Positions 1 through 7,295 of a stretch of DNA of 15,050 bases are shown piece by piece. The first letter of the stretch is position 1. The number at the start of each line of letters is the position of its first letter. A model generated the notes under the pieces. It was not told where the DNA came from and made no database searches. It saw only the letters and a program-made list of their open reading frames with translations. The stretch comes from Paludibacteraceae bacterium (GTDB taxonomy: Bacteria; Bacteroidota; Bacteroidia; Bacteroidales; Paludibacteraceae), in NCBI GenBank assembly GCA_017965125.1, contig JAGCQO010000146.1, positions 1 through 15,050 of the forward strand, in the 5' to 3' direction. Made by a program: the position numbers and the translations under genes.

Positions 1-535
1 ACATCTGTCCGACCAATCCGCCGACGAAACGGCATCCCGAGACCTGTCCGTTCTCCACTCTCACGTTCTTCAGCACCGCGCCGTCGGACATTCCGCCCAC
101 CACAACGCCGACCGTCTCATTGCCGTTCAGGCTAAAGTTCTTCACCGTGAGGTTGCTTATCACGCCGAACCTCACATAACCGAACAGTCCGACGAAATTC
201 TGCTTTCTCTTGTCGAAATACATTCCGCTGATGGAGTGTCCGTCGCCGTCGAAGTTGCCGCAGAAAGGCACTCTCTTCATAGCGTTCACACCCCAGCCTA
301 TCGGTTGCCATCCGTCTGTGGAATATGCGTAAAGGTCTATGTCAGAGGTTAGTTTGAGGTGCTTTCCGTCGTAGGTGTCGCCACCTTTCACGTTGTCGGA
401 AAGCTGCTTGAGGTCATCCGCCGAGTTGATGGTGAATGGGTCATCGACAGTACCTGAACCCCCGATGGAAGCGGATACGCTCACGGAAGCCAGCACCATA
501 AAAACCAAGTTCAATATGCGATTAAACTTATTCAT
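1..535 (-). CDS. Exported GLUG-type repeat protein, N-terminal part (C-terminus beyond window)
   Basis: The reading frame begins with ATG at 535 and runs leftward off the window edge, giving 178 residues without a stop. Residues 1-22 form a signal peptide: a short basic start, a hydrophobic core (ILNLVFMVLA), and a likely cleavage after VSA. The mature part opens with GGSGTVDDPF and a DDLKQLSDNV segment, then DIDL, FDGDGHSISGMY, and repeated GLFGYV / VGGLVGQM units. This is the layout of GLUG-motif proteins, which are common as surface or secreted proteins in Bacteroidota. The function is unknown; such proteins are often adhesin-like or have beta-helix/beta-roll stalks. The C-terminal domain, which would show the anchoring or secretion route, is outside the window. 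It is divergent from the DUF349 gene and has its own promoter at 553-584. I am confident of the gene and family type but not of any role. Confidence 0.8.
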   Translation of the reverse strand, partial: MNKFNRILNLVFMVLASVSVSASIGGSGTVDDPFTINSADDLKQLSDNVKGGDTYDGKHLKLTSDIDLYAYSTDGWQPIGWGVNAMKRVPFCGNFDGDGHSISGMYFDKRKQNFVGLFGYVRFGVISNLTVKNFSLNGNETVGVVVGGMSDGAVLKNVRVENGQVSGCRFVGGLVGQM

Positions 536-552
536 CTGCGGATAAATACACG

Positions 553-584
553 CAAAATTAGACAATATTAGCATTATAACCAAG
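553..584 (-). promoter_or_regulatory. Bacteroidota-type promoter of the GLUG protein gene
   Basis: Read on the minus strand, a perfect TAnnTTTG -7 box (TAATTTTG) lies at 560-553. A CTTG -33 element lies at 584-581 with a 20-nt spacer. This leaves a leader of under 20 nt before the ATG at 535. Confidence 0.65.
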
Positions 585-625
585 TTTTTAAATAAAACTT
601 TAAACTATTTCCGACACATTGTCCA

Positions 626-655
626 AACAAAACCACACTTTCAAAGTGTTTTGTT
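626..655. repeat. Inverted repeat between two divergent promoters
   Basis: ACACTTT (635-641) and AAAGTGT (643-649) are perfect inverted arms around one base. They are extended by AACAAA (626-631) and TTTGTT (650-655), with three unpaired bases at 632-634. The element sits between the -33 regions of the minus-strand GLUG gene and the plus-strand DUF349 gene, so it could be a shared operator. No regulator is recognisable from the sequence. Confidence 0.45.
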
Positions 656-678
656 GCCATGATTTTCAAAAATTGCCA

Positions 679-708
679 CTTGAAAGAATGATTTTAATGT
701 TATCTTTG
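679..708 (+). promoter_or_regulatory. Promoter of the DUF349 gene
   Basis: A perfect TAnnTTTG box (TATCTTTG, 701-708) has a CTTG element at 679-682 with an 18-nt spacer, slightly short of the usual 19-21. Transcription would start near 715, giving a leader of about 50 nt before the ATG at 768. Confidence 0.6.
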
Positions 709-767
709 CTTTCTATTGGAACATTTTTACGCTTACTCACAAAAAATTGTAATTATCAGATCTAATC

Positions 768-2420
768 ATGGAAGCTTTAGAGAAAAACAACACAGAGAAA
801 AACATTAGCCTTCAGGAAATAATCGAGAAAATGAGAACCATCGCGGAATCGGACTGCGACGACTCAAACAAGAACGAGGCTACGTCACTGAAAAAGTTGT
901 TTTACTACACTTTGAATAATTGCCGTTTCAACCAGACCGCCGACGAGGACAAGAGCGAGGACTACAACGCACTCGAAGAGGAATTCAAAGGTCTGTTCAA
1001 CATATTCCACGAGAAAAGAAACGCCTTCATAGCGGCCAAGCAGAAAAAAGAGGCCGACAACCTCGAGAAGAGAAAGAACATAATCAAGAAAATCGAGGCT
1101 TACATAGAAAACCCGGAGAAGATACACGAAGCGTTCAACGACTTCAAGGCTCTGCAACAGGAGTGGAAGGAAATCGGCGAAGTGCCTGCCAACGAAAAGA
1201 GCGAGGTGTTCAAGAAATACAACAGCCTCAACGAGCAATTCTACGACCTGCTGAAGATGAACATCGAGCTCAGGGAGTATGACTTCAAGAAAAACCTTGA
1301 GATAAAGACCGAACTCTGCGAGAAAGCCGAGGCTCTCGACAAGGAGGAGAACGTGATAAGCGCATTCAACTCGCTGCAGGCTCTGCACGAGCAATGGACA
1401 CAGACAGGACCAGTGGCCAAGGATGTGCGCGAGCAGATATGGCTGAGATTCAAAGAGGCTTCGACCGTCATAAACAAGAAGCACAACGCATTCTTCGAGG
1501 AAAGAAAGCAGAAGGAGCAGGAAGCACTCAAGGAGAAGGAAGAAATCTGCCAGAAGGCTGAAGCCATCGACCTGTCAAACATAAACACAGCAGCCGACTG
1601 GAACAAGATAACCGACGACGTAAAGAAGATACAGCAGGAATGGAAAAACGCGGGATACACCCCAGCGAAAATTTCCGAAAGCATTTACGACAGATACCGC
1701 AACGCATGCAGCAAGTTCTTCGAGGCAAGAAACGCATTCTTCGGAAAGATAAACGAGGAGCGCAAGGCCAACAAGAAACTCAAAATGGAGCTCATAAAGA
1801 AGGCTAACGAACTGAAGAACAGCAACGACTGGAGAAACACAGCCAACGCCATAGCCAACCTGCAGAAGGAATGGAAGACCATAGGACCTGTGCCAACACA
1901 GAGCAACCAGTCGATGTGGAAGGAGTTCAACGCCGCTTGCAACGAGTTCTTCCAGAGACGCCAGGCTGCGTACGACAAAAACAAAAACGAAGAAATCGAG
2001 AACCTGAAGAAGAAGCAGGCTGTAATCGAACAGATAGAGAACTTCAAGGATCTGGGCGACGCCAAGGATAACGCGAAAGCCGTAAAGAAGCTCATCGCCG
2101 AGTTCAACGCCATCGGACGTGTGCCTTACGATGAAAAGGACAATGTCTATGAGAGCTACCACAAGGCCGTTGACAAGGTTTTCGACGCACTGAAACTCGA
2201 CGATTTGTTCCGTCCTGCCGACGTCAACAAGCTCCGTAGCATCGCTGAGAAACTCAAGAACGAGATATTGACCGCAGAGAACAACTTCATGTTCCTCTCG
2301 CCAGCCAACTCAAAGAAGCAGAATCCGCTGCTCGACGAGATGAAGAAGAACATCGAGAAGATGAAGAAGGACCTGGAGAAGACACTCAAGAGAATCGAAA
2401 TCAACGAGAAAAAAGCGTAA
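768..2420 (+). CDS. DUF349 multi-repeat protein
   Basis: This 550-residue, highly charged, Lys/Glu-rich helical protein contains at least five DUF349-like repeats. Each has a core of the form (L/I)xxxWxxxGxVP followed by a helix with FxxxxxxFFxxR. The cores lie near residues 126-141 (LQQEWKEIGEVP), 204-217 (LHEQWTQTGPV), 287-299 (IQQEWKNAGYTP), 364-377 (LQKEWKTIGPVP) and a degenerate one at 440-453 (LIAEFNAIGRVP, with F for W). A partial unit seems to precede them at about 67-110. There is no signal peptide or membrane segment, so it should be cytoplasmic. The C-terminus (about 500-550) is coiled coil. The family has no established enzymatic activity; a scaffold or nucleic-acid/ribosome-associated role would be speculation. 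It starts a two-gene unit: the dehydrogenase ATG follows after 9 nt. The start is supported by the promoter 60 nt upstream. Confidence 0.9.
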   Translation: MEALEKNNTEKNISLQEIIEKMRTIAESDCDDSNKNEATSLKKLFYYTLNNCRFNQTADEDKSEDYNALEEEFKGLFNIFHEKRNAFIAAKQKKEADNLEKRKNIIKKIEAYIENPEKIHEAFNDFKALQQEWKEIGEVPANEKSEVFKKYNSLNEQFYDLLKMNIELREYDFKKNLEIKTELCEKAEALDKEENVISAFNSLQALHEQWTQTGPVAKDVREQIWLRFKEASTVINKKHNAFFEERKQKEQEALKEKEEICQKAEAIDLSNINTAADWNKITDDVKKIQQEWKNAGYTPAKISESIYDRYRNACSKFFEARNAFFGKINEERKANKKLKMELIKKANELKNSNDWRNTANAIANLQKEWKTIGPVPTQSNQSMWKEFNAACNEFFQRRQAAYDKNKNEEIENLKKKQAVIEQIENFKDLGDAKDNAKAVKKLIAEFNAIGRVPYDEKDNVYESYHKAVDKVFDALKLDDLFRPADVNKLRSIAEKLKNEILTAENNFMFLSPANSKKQNPLLDEMKKNIEKMKKDLEKTLKRIEINEKKA

Positions 2421-2429
2421 GCCAGAGCC

Positions 2430-3845
2430 ATGCAGCAAAGCGTCAACATAATCCTTTCGCCCGAGCAAGCCGCCAACGAGAGGCTTCTGAAAAACGAAGC
2501 CTGCGCAAAGGCCGGCGTTCAGCCACAAAGAGTGAAAGGCATACGCATAGAGCACAAGACCGTTGACGCAAGGCAGCGCATGCCAAAGATAAGCCTGTCG
2601 GTCAGACTGTACATCGACGAGGCGGCTGAAGGCACACCACGCATCTGCGAGGAGATAAGATACCAGGACGTGCACAACAAGCCGCAAGCCATCGTCGTGG
2701 GCGCAGGACCGGCCGGGCTGTTCGCCGCCCTCAGGCTCATCGAGCTCGGGGTGAAGCCGATAATCGTGGAGCGAGGCAAGAGCGTTTCCGAAAGGAAAAT
2801 AGACATCGCCCAGGCTTCACGCAACAAAGGGCTGAACCTGGAAAGCAACTTCAGCTTCGGCGAAGGCGGCGCCGGCGCATTTTCCGACGGCAAGCTGTAC
2901 ACACGCTCAAAGAAGAAAGGCAACACAAGCAGGATTCTGCAAATATTCCACGACCACGGCGCACAGGACGAAATACTCTACGAGGCGCATCCGCACATCG
3001 GCACAGACAGACTGTCGGTCGTGATAAAAAACATGCGCAAGACCATTCTGCAGTACGGAGGCGAAGTGCACTTCTGCTGCAAGATGACCGACCTGATAAT
3101 CGAGAACGGAACAGTGAGAGGCATCGCGTGCGAGGACGGACGAGAGTTCAAGAGCGACGCCGTGATACTCGCCACAGGCCACTCCGCCCGAGACGTCTAT
3201 AAGATGCTCGACGACAAAAAGGTCGCGCTCGAGGCCAAAGGCTTCGCCATGGGCGTCAGAGTGGAGCATCCGCAGGCATTAATCGACAGCATACAATACC
3301 ACAGAAAGGAACGAGGCGAATACCTTCCGCCAGCCGCCTACAACATCGTGGCGCAATCGGCAGGACGAGGCGTTTACTCCTTCTGCATGTGTCCAGGAGG
3401 ACAGATCGTGCCAGCCTCGACCGAAAACGACGGCATCGTCGTCAACGGCATGTCCAACTCGCTGAGAAACTCGCCATACGCCAACAGCGGCATCGTCGTG
3501 GAGATAAGACCCGAGGACCTCGAAAGCACGGAATGGGGCAAGTACGGCAACTTCTCGGGGCTGATGTTCCAGAAGCACGTGGAGCAGCTCGCCTTCAAGA
3601 ACAACGGCGGACTGGGGCTCGCAGCTCCTGCGCAAAGGCTCGCCGACTTCGTCAAGGGCAGGCTGTCGTCGTCGCTGCCTAAGTGCAGCTATCTGCCGGG
3701 CGCAATATCGTCGCCTATGCACTTCTGGCTGCCGGACGCCATAGGCAAAAGGCTTCAGGACGGCTTCAAGCAGTTCGACCGCAAGATGCGTGGCTTTGTG
3801 ACAAACGAGGCCGTCATACTCGGCGTGGAGTCGCGGTCGTCGTAG
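2430..3845 (+). CDS. FAD-dependent dehydrogenase (COG2509 type), truncated by an in-frame TAG
   Basis: The 471 residues up to the TAG match the large NAD(P)/FAD-dependent oxidoreductase family COG2509, whose substrate is unknown. A ~85-residue N-terminal region (ILSPEQAANERLL...) precedes the Rossmann FAD-binding motif VGAGPAG (90-96). This is followed by the ribose-binding acidic residue in IIVERG (111-116), the conserved FGEGGAGAFSDGKL (133-146), the second dinucleotide-side motif ILATGHSARD (246-255), and CMCPGGQIVPAS (329-340). The frame stops at TAG 3843-3845 in the context GVESRSS-stop. The expected C-terminus continues in the same frame for 53 codons to TAA at 4005-4007. The full product would be 525 residues, a plausible family length. 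As read, the protein lacks the final FAD-contacting motif and is probably inactive. It is co-directional with, and 9 nt behind, the DUF349 gene. Family identity is secure; whether the gene is truly broken or the base is an error is open. Confidence 0.85.
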   Translation: MQQSVNIILSPEQAANERLLKNEACAKAGVQPQRVKGIRIEHKTVDARQRMPKISLSVRLYIDEAAEGTPRICEEIRYQDVHNKPQAIVVGAGPAGLFAALRLIELGVKPIIVERGKSVSERKIDIAQASRNKGLNLESNFSFGEGGAGAFSDGKLYTRSKKKGNTSRILQIFHDHGAQDEILYEAHPHIGTDRLSVVIKNMRKTILQYGGEVHFCCKMTDLIIENGTVRGIACEDGREFKSDAVILATGHSARDVYKMLDDKKVALEAKGFAMGVRVEHPQALIDSIQYHRKERGEYLPPAAYNIVAQSAGRGVYSFCMCPGGQIVPASTENDGIVVNGMSNSLRNSPYANSGIVVEIRPEDLESTEWGKYGNFSGLMFQKHVEQLAFKNNGGLGLAAPAQRLADFVKGRLSSSLPKCSYLPGAISSPMHFWLPDAIGKRLQDGFKQFDRKMRGFVTNEAVILGVESRSS

Positions 3846-4007
3846 CCGATACGCATCCCGAGAGACCGCGAGACGCTGCAGCACACACACATCAAAGGAC
3901 TTTTCCCTTGCGGAGAGGGCGCGGGATACTCCGGAGGCATAACATCGTCGGGCATAGACGGTGAGCTGTGCGCCGAGAACGCAGCCAAGCTGATATTAGG
4001 AGCCTAA
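3846..4007 (+). pseudogene. Detached C-terminal end of the FAD-dependent dehydrogenase
   Basis: Reading straight on past the TAG in the same frame gives PIRIPRDRETLQHTHIKGLF, then PCGEGAGYSGGITSSGIDGE and a short helix, ending at TAA 4005-4007. This is the conserved C-terminal FAD-binding segment of the upstream protein. Family members read (E)(S/A)RTSSP(V/I)RIPRD at the junction, so the TAG occupies the place of a serine. It has no start codon or promoter of its own and would be silent unless the TAG is read through. Confidence 0.85.
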
Positions 4008-4016
4008 GCTGGTTTA

Positions 4017-4466
4017 TTAGAATATAAACTGGTTCTGAAAGAACATACAGATGACATAACGAAAAAACTTGCCGGCAAAGAACAGAGCCGTCGTCGCCAA
4101 CAGATTGCAACGCACATATCCTGTCGCTATGGCTATGACATCGCCCACCACCGGCAGAAACGACAAGAAAGCAAGCCACACTCCCCTCTTCTTCAGCTTA
4201 TCGACCATCCTGTACAGTTTTTCCTCATCCACACGGAACCATTTCTTTATCCATTCGATTTTGCCAAGCGAGCCTATCCAGTAGCACGTCAGCGCGCCCA
4301 AGGTGTTGCCGGCTGTCGCCACGAAGACACAAATCAAAGGGTCGGCGCCAGCCTTCCAGACTACGGCTGTGAAAACCGCCTCGGACGCCAGCGGAACAAT
4401 CGTGGACGCCAGAAACGACGCCACAAAAAGCCCCAGATAGCCATATACATAAAGCCCTTCGAGCAC
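4017..4466 (-). CDS. YqaA/DedA-like (VTT-type) small membrane protein
   Basis: A 149-residue integral membrane protein that resembles the YqaA branch of the DedA/SNARE-associated (VTT) family. It has an N-terminal hydrophobic hairpin (residues 8-38) with the conserved Glu in PLASEAVFTA. Next come NTLGALTCYWIG (54-65), a polar amphipathic stretch with IEWIKKWFRVDEEKLY (70-85), and the F(L)PVVGDVIAIATG motif (103-116), which is typical of the family's re-entrant region. The last hydrophobic segment is 121-140. DedA relatives act in membrane lipid and proton-motive-force homeostasis; YqaA itself is poorly characterised. The start is GTG at 4466, the only reasonable one, since the upstream gene's stop (4473-4475) is just six bases away in the same frame. 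It is the last gene of the ribF unit, so translation is probably coupled. Confidence 0.8.
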   Translation of the reverse strand: MLEGLYVYGYLGLFVASFLASTIVPLASEAVFTAVVWKAGADPLICVFVATAGNTLGALTCYWIGSLGKIEWIKKWFRVDEEKLYRMVDKLKKRGVWLAFLSFLPVVGDVIAIATGYVRCNLLATTALFFAGKFFRYVICMFFQNQFIF

Positions 4467-4472
4467 TTTTTT

Positions 4473-5495
4473 CTACTGGAAGATTATGGCGTTAAGGAAA
4501 TAAAGCGTCGCGCTGCAAGCCAATGTCAGGAAGATAATCCTCGAGAACATGCTCTTGTGCAATGTGAAGTAATGAGCGAAAAGAATCGACTCAAGCATCG
4601 CTAAGAGCGGATAGAACGACGGCATCTTGTTGGTGAAAAGATGGAACATAAGAATAGCGCCTATCAGAAGCATAATGACGACGCCAAGCAGTTTGCTGCC
4701 CTTCATGTTATCGACGTAGTTGCGGCTGAAGATGCTCATGACGGCAAAAAGCAGACACACGCTCTGCGCGCCGTAGAACAGCAGGATGAGCACGTTCACC
4801 TCATACTCCGGCGCCGGCACATAGAAGAACGACGCGTACTCCTCATAAACGGTCAAGGCGAACTCATCATCAATCAAGTACATGGATCCGAACAGCAAGC
4901 TGTAAACAGCCAGCAGACCGAGCAAGCCCGCGAAGAACGTCCTCAGCGAGAGCGTGTTGAGCCTCAGCATGCCGAGACAGAAAAACGGCAGGAGCAGCAA
5001 ATACTCCTCGCAGAACAACGACGCCAAAGCCAAGTACGCGCCCATGTTGAACGTCGAGCGCACTGGGTAAAACTGGCGGTAGCCGGAGAAGACGTTGTGC
5101 ATGGCGAGCAGCACGAACACGTTTGAGACGCTCGATGTGACAAACGACTGCGCGTTCACGTTGGCGCCCATCAGCAGCACGTAGAAGAAAATCGGAAGTA
5201 TGGTTCGCTGAGAAATCATGTTGTCGCGCTCGTTCAAAGCGAACAGCATGACCGCCACGGCCAGCACCGAAACCCAGCCCAAGAAATATCCCGAGAACGA
5301 CATCGAATCGACCCTCTCGCTTATGAGGCAGTCTATCGGGCTCGACGGCTCACAGTTCCAAACCTCCTGCGGCTGGAATGCGTAACCAAGCAGCCAAAGC
5401 ACAATCGACAATCCGAAGATCAACATCACCGACGAAAGGTTCGGCTCGATAAGTCTCTCTAAATAATGTCTGTCACTACTGTATGAACTTTTCAT
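4473..5495 (-). CDS. Polytopic membrane protein, DUF6427-like, in the ribF operon
   Basis: A 340-residue protein with about nine or ten predicted membrane spans, roughly at 21-40, 69-87, 97-113, 119-136, 152-175, 186-206, 233-253, 269-287, 294-313 and 318-338. The N-terminus is short and charged. The central segment SNVFVLLAMHNVFSGYRQ followed by NMGAYLALASLFCEEYLLLLP resembles the DUF6427 membrane proteins of Bacteroidota, which show a similar NxF-LLAL-R-IFS... GxxIGxASLF pattern. I recognise it by pattern only. There is no catalytic motif and the function is unknown. Its ATG overlaps the ribF TGA (ATGA), so the two genes are translationally coupled. The YqaA-like gene follows after six bases. 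A role in the envelope is the most one can infer. Confidence 0.75.
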   Translation of the reverse strand: MKSSYSSDRHYLERLIEPNLSSVMLIFGLSIVLWLLGYAFQPQEVWNCEPSSPIDCLISERVDSMSFSGYFLGWVSVLAVAVMLFALNERDNMISQRTILPIFFYVLLMGANVNAQSFVTSSVSNVFVLLAMHNVFSGYRQFYPVRSTFNMGAYLALASLFCEEYLLLLPFFCLGMLRLNTLSLRTFFAGLLGLLAVYSLLFGSMYLIDDEFALTVYEEYASFFYVPAPEYEVNVLILLFYGAQSVCLLFAVMSIFSRNYVDNMKGSKLLGVVIMLLIGAILMFHLFTNKMPSFYPLLAMLESILFAHYFTLHKSMFSRIIFLTLACSATLYFLNAIIFQ

Positions 5496-6421
5496 TTATC
5501 GAATATTTTTAGGGCGTCTGCCTTGTCTATGTTTATTTGTTGCCTCAACTGCTCGAGGCTGTCGAACTTGCGTTCCTCGCGTATCAGCGCCACGAACTCG
5601 ACCCTCATCTTCGTTCCGTACAGGCTGCCGTTGAAGTCAAGCAGATGAATCTCGATCGTGCGTCCGCGTCCGTCGTTGAGCGTCGGCCTTGTTCCTATGT
5701 TCATTATGGCGTTGTAGGGATGGACATCGTTCACCATCACCTTCACCGCATAGACGCCGTCCTTAGGCACGAGCTTCGACACGTCGTCCAGCATCAGGTT
5801 GGCCGTCGGGTAGCCTATGGTTCTGCCCTTCTGCTTCCCCTCCACCACCGTTCCGGTCATGAAGTACGGACGCGAGAGCAAGTCGTTGGCCTTGTAGATG
5901 TCGCCGACCGAAAGCACATCCCTTATCTTCGACGAGCACACTCCCTCATCGCCGTTCACACGCAGAGCCGTCGCCGGTTGGATGCGCAGGTTCATCTCGT
6001 CGCCGTAACGCACATAGTCGTCGAAGCCCTCGCTCCTGTTGTGTCCGAAGCGATGGTCATAGCCCACCACTAACGTGTCCACGCCAAGCCAGTCAACAAG
6101 TATTTTCTGCATGAACTCCTTTGCCGACATGAGCGCCATTTCGTGCGTGAAGTGGAGCAACGCGCATGCATCGACATGCTGCTCCTCCAGCAAGAGAAGC
6201 TTCTCCTGAGTCGTCGTCAGCAAAGGCATCGGTTTGCCGGAAAGCACCGTGCGCGGATGGTTGTCGAAGGTTATGACGAGCGTCGGCTTGCCCTTCTTCT
6301 CGGCGCAGTCTCTCAGCTGCTCCAGCAAATACTGATGTCCGAGGTGCACACCGTCGAAGTAGCCCATTGTGGCCACGTATGTCGAACGTCCGACCTTTTC
6401 TGTTTCTAATATTTGCTTCAA
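5492..6421 (-). CDS. ribF: Bifunctional riboflavin kinase / FAD synthetase
   Basis: RibF phosphorylates riboflavin to FMN and adenylates FMN to FAD in the cytoplasm. The N-terminal FAD synthetase (nucleotidyltransferase) domain shows GYFDGVHLGHQ (20-30), TFDNHPR (51-57), VVGYDHRFGHNR (118-129) and CSSKIRDVL (162-170). The C-terminal riboflavin kinase domain shows GTVVEGKQKGRTIGYPTANL (190-209, with the PTAN metal/ATP motif), DGVYAV (221-226), NIGTRPT (241-247) and the catalytic glutamate in IEIHLLDF (256-263). At 309 residues the length is normal for the family. All key motifs are intact. The start at 6421 fits the usual N-terminus (about 20 residues before GxFDGVH). A -7 box lies at 6451-6458. 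It overlaps the downstream membrane protein by four bases, which defines an operon of three genes. Confidence 0.97.
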   Translation of the reverse strand: MKQILETEKVGRSTYVATMGYFDGVHLGHQYLLEQLRDCAEKKGKPTLVITFDNHPRTVLSGKPMPLLTTTQEKLLLLEEQHVDACALLHFTHEMALMSAKEFMQKILVDWLGVDTLVVGYDHRFGHNRSEGFDDYVRYGDEMNLRIQPATALRVNGDEGVCSSKIRDVLSVGDIYKANDLLSRPYFMTGTVVEGKQKGRTIGYPTANLMLDDVSKLVPKDGVYAVKVMVNDVHPYNAIMNIGTRPTLNDGRGRTIEIHLLDFNGSLYGTKMRVEFVALIREERKFDSLEQLRQQINIDKADALKIFDK

Positions 6422-6450
6422 CGGCGCTGGGTTTTACACGAAATAATTAG

Positions 6451-6458
6451 CAAAGATA
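6451..6458 (-). promoter_or_regulatory. Putative -7 box of ribF
   Basis: On the minus strand TATCTTTG (6458-6451) is a perfect TAnnTTTG box, 30 bases before the ribF ATG and inside the 59-base gap after mazG. I see no convincing -33 element at 19-21 nt, so ribF may be transcribed both from here and from the mazG promoter. Confidence 0.5.
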
Positions 6459-6480
6459 GTCATTTAAATACAATGTAGCT

Positions 6481-7278
6481 TTATTCAGCCACCGTATCGC
6501 TGGATTTGGCCTCGTCCCAAAGCTCGTCCATGTCGTCGATGTCCAAGTCCTTCAGCTCGAGCCCCTTCTCCTTGGTCTTGTCCTCGATGTAGTTGAATCG
6601 TCGGATGAATTTCTGGTTGGTGCGTTCAAGGGCGTTGTCGGGGTCCACGCCATACAGTCTCGCGGCGTTCACAATGGCGAAAAGCAAGTCGCCGAACTCG
6701 TCGGTCATCTTCTCCGCGTCCATGTTGTCTATCTCGCTCTGCACCTCGTCGTATTCCTCACGCACCTTCTTCCAAACGTCCTCTCTCACCTCCCAGTCGA
6801 AGCCCACGTTTCTGGCCTTGTCCTGGATGCGGTAAGCCTTTATCAGGCTCGGCAGCGACGCCGGCACACCGGAAAGCACCCTCTTGTTGCCGCCTTTCTC
6901 CTTGGTTTTCAGCTCCTCCCAGTTCTTCTCTACGTCCTCGGGAGTCTCGGCGCTGACGTTGCCGTATATATGCGGGTGGCGATATATCAGTTTGTCACAC
7001 AACTTGTTGCACACATCAACGAGGTTGAATTTTCCAGCCTCATCGCCGAACTTCGCATAAAAAAGTATGTGCATGAGCACGTCGCCCATCTCCTTTGTTA
7101 TGTTCGGGTAATCCTTGTGCATTATGGCGTCAGCCAGCTCGTAAGTCTCCTCTATCGTCAGCGGACGCAGCGAGTCGAACGTCTGCTTCGAGTCCCACGG
7201 ACATTTCTCGCGCAAATCGTCGATGATGTCCAGCAATCGTCCTAACGCCTTCAATTCTTCAGTATGGTCTCTTCTCAT
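6481..7278 (-). CDS. mazG: Nucleoside triphosphate pyrophosphohydrolase MazG
   Basis: MazG hydrolyses (d)NTPs to NMPs and pyrophosphate, clearing unwanted nucleotides. The protein has the duplicated all-alpha MazG layout. Domain 1 carries CPWD (26-29), the metal-binding EETYE (43-47) and EMGD (63-66). A link rich in charged residues follows (about 110-133, DVEKNWEELKTKEKGG). Domain 2 carries KAYRIQDKARNVGFDW (147-162), EEYDE (174-178) and DEFGDLLF (193-200). Both EExxE...ExxD sets are complete, so it should be active. At 265 residues it is close to the E. coli length. The start ATG at 7278 is preceded by a weak -7 box at 7296-7303. ribF follows 59 bases later on the same strand. Confidence is high. 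Confidence 0.97.
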   Translation of the reverse strand: MRRDHTEELKALGRLLDIIDDLREKCPWDSKQTFDSLRPLTIEETYELADAIMHKDYPNITKEMGDVLMHILFYAKFGDEAGKFNLVDVCNKLCDKLIYRHPHIYGNVSAETPEDVEKNWEELKTKEKGGNKRVLSGVPASLPSLIKAYRIQDKARNVGFDWEVREDVWKKVREEYDEVQSEIDNMDAEKMTDEFGDLLFAIVNAARLYGVDPDNALERTNQKFIRRFNYIEDKTKEKGLELKDLDIDDMDELWDEAKSSDTVAE

Positions 7279-7295
7279 AGGTCTTTGATTTTATG

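Noticed and set aside
885..1484. 199-codon open frame on the minus strand inside the DUF349 gene
   Set aside because: It is antisense to a clearly coding Glu/Lys-rich frame. Its Leu/Val-rich translation is the expected mirror of GAG/AAG codons. It has no promoter or family match.
3843..3845. Genome-wide reassignment of TAG as sense
   Set aside because: Several genes (zapA, ribH, the coiled-coil gene, both unassigned membrane proteins) end naturally in TAG, so TAG is a normal stop here.
3279..3890. 203-codon open frame antisense to the dehydrogenase gene
   Set aside because: It is low-complexity Arg/Leu/His-rich, opposite conserved FAD-enzyme motifs, and has no start signals.
4012..4029. GTTTAT/ATAAAC inverted repeat between the convergent dehydrogenase and YqaA-like genes
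   Set aside because: It is only six A/T-rich base pairs overlapping the stop codon region without a T tract. It is too weak to call a terminator.
5492..6421. A flavin gene cluster linking ribF, ribH and the FAD-dependent dehydrogenase
   Set aside because: The three genes lie in separate transcription units on both strands, kilobases apart, with unrelated genes between them. No FMN riboswitch precedes ribF or ribH.
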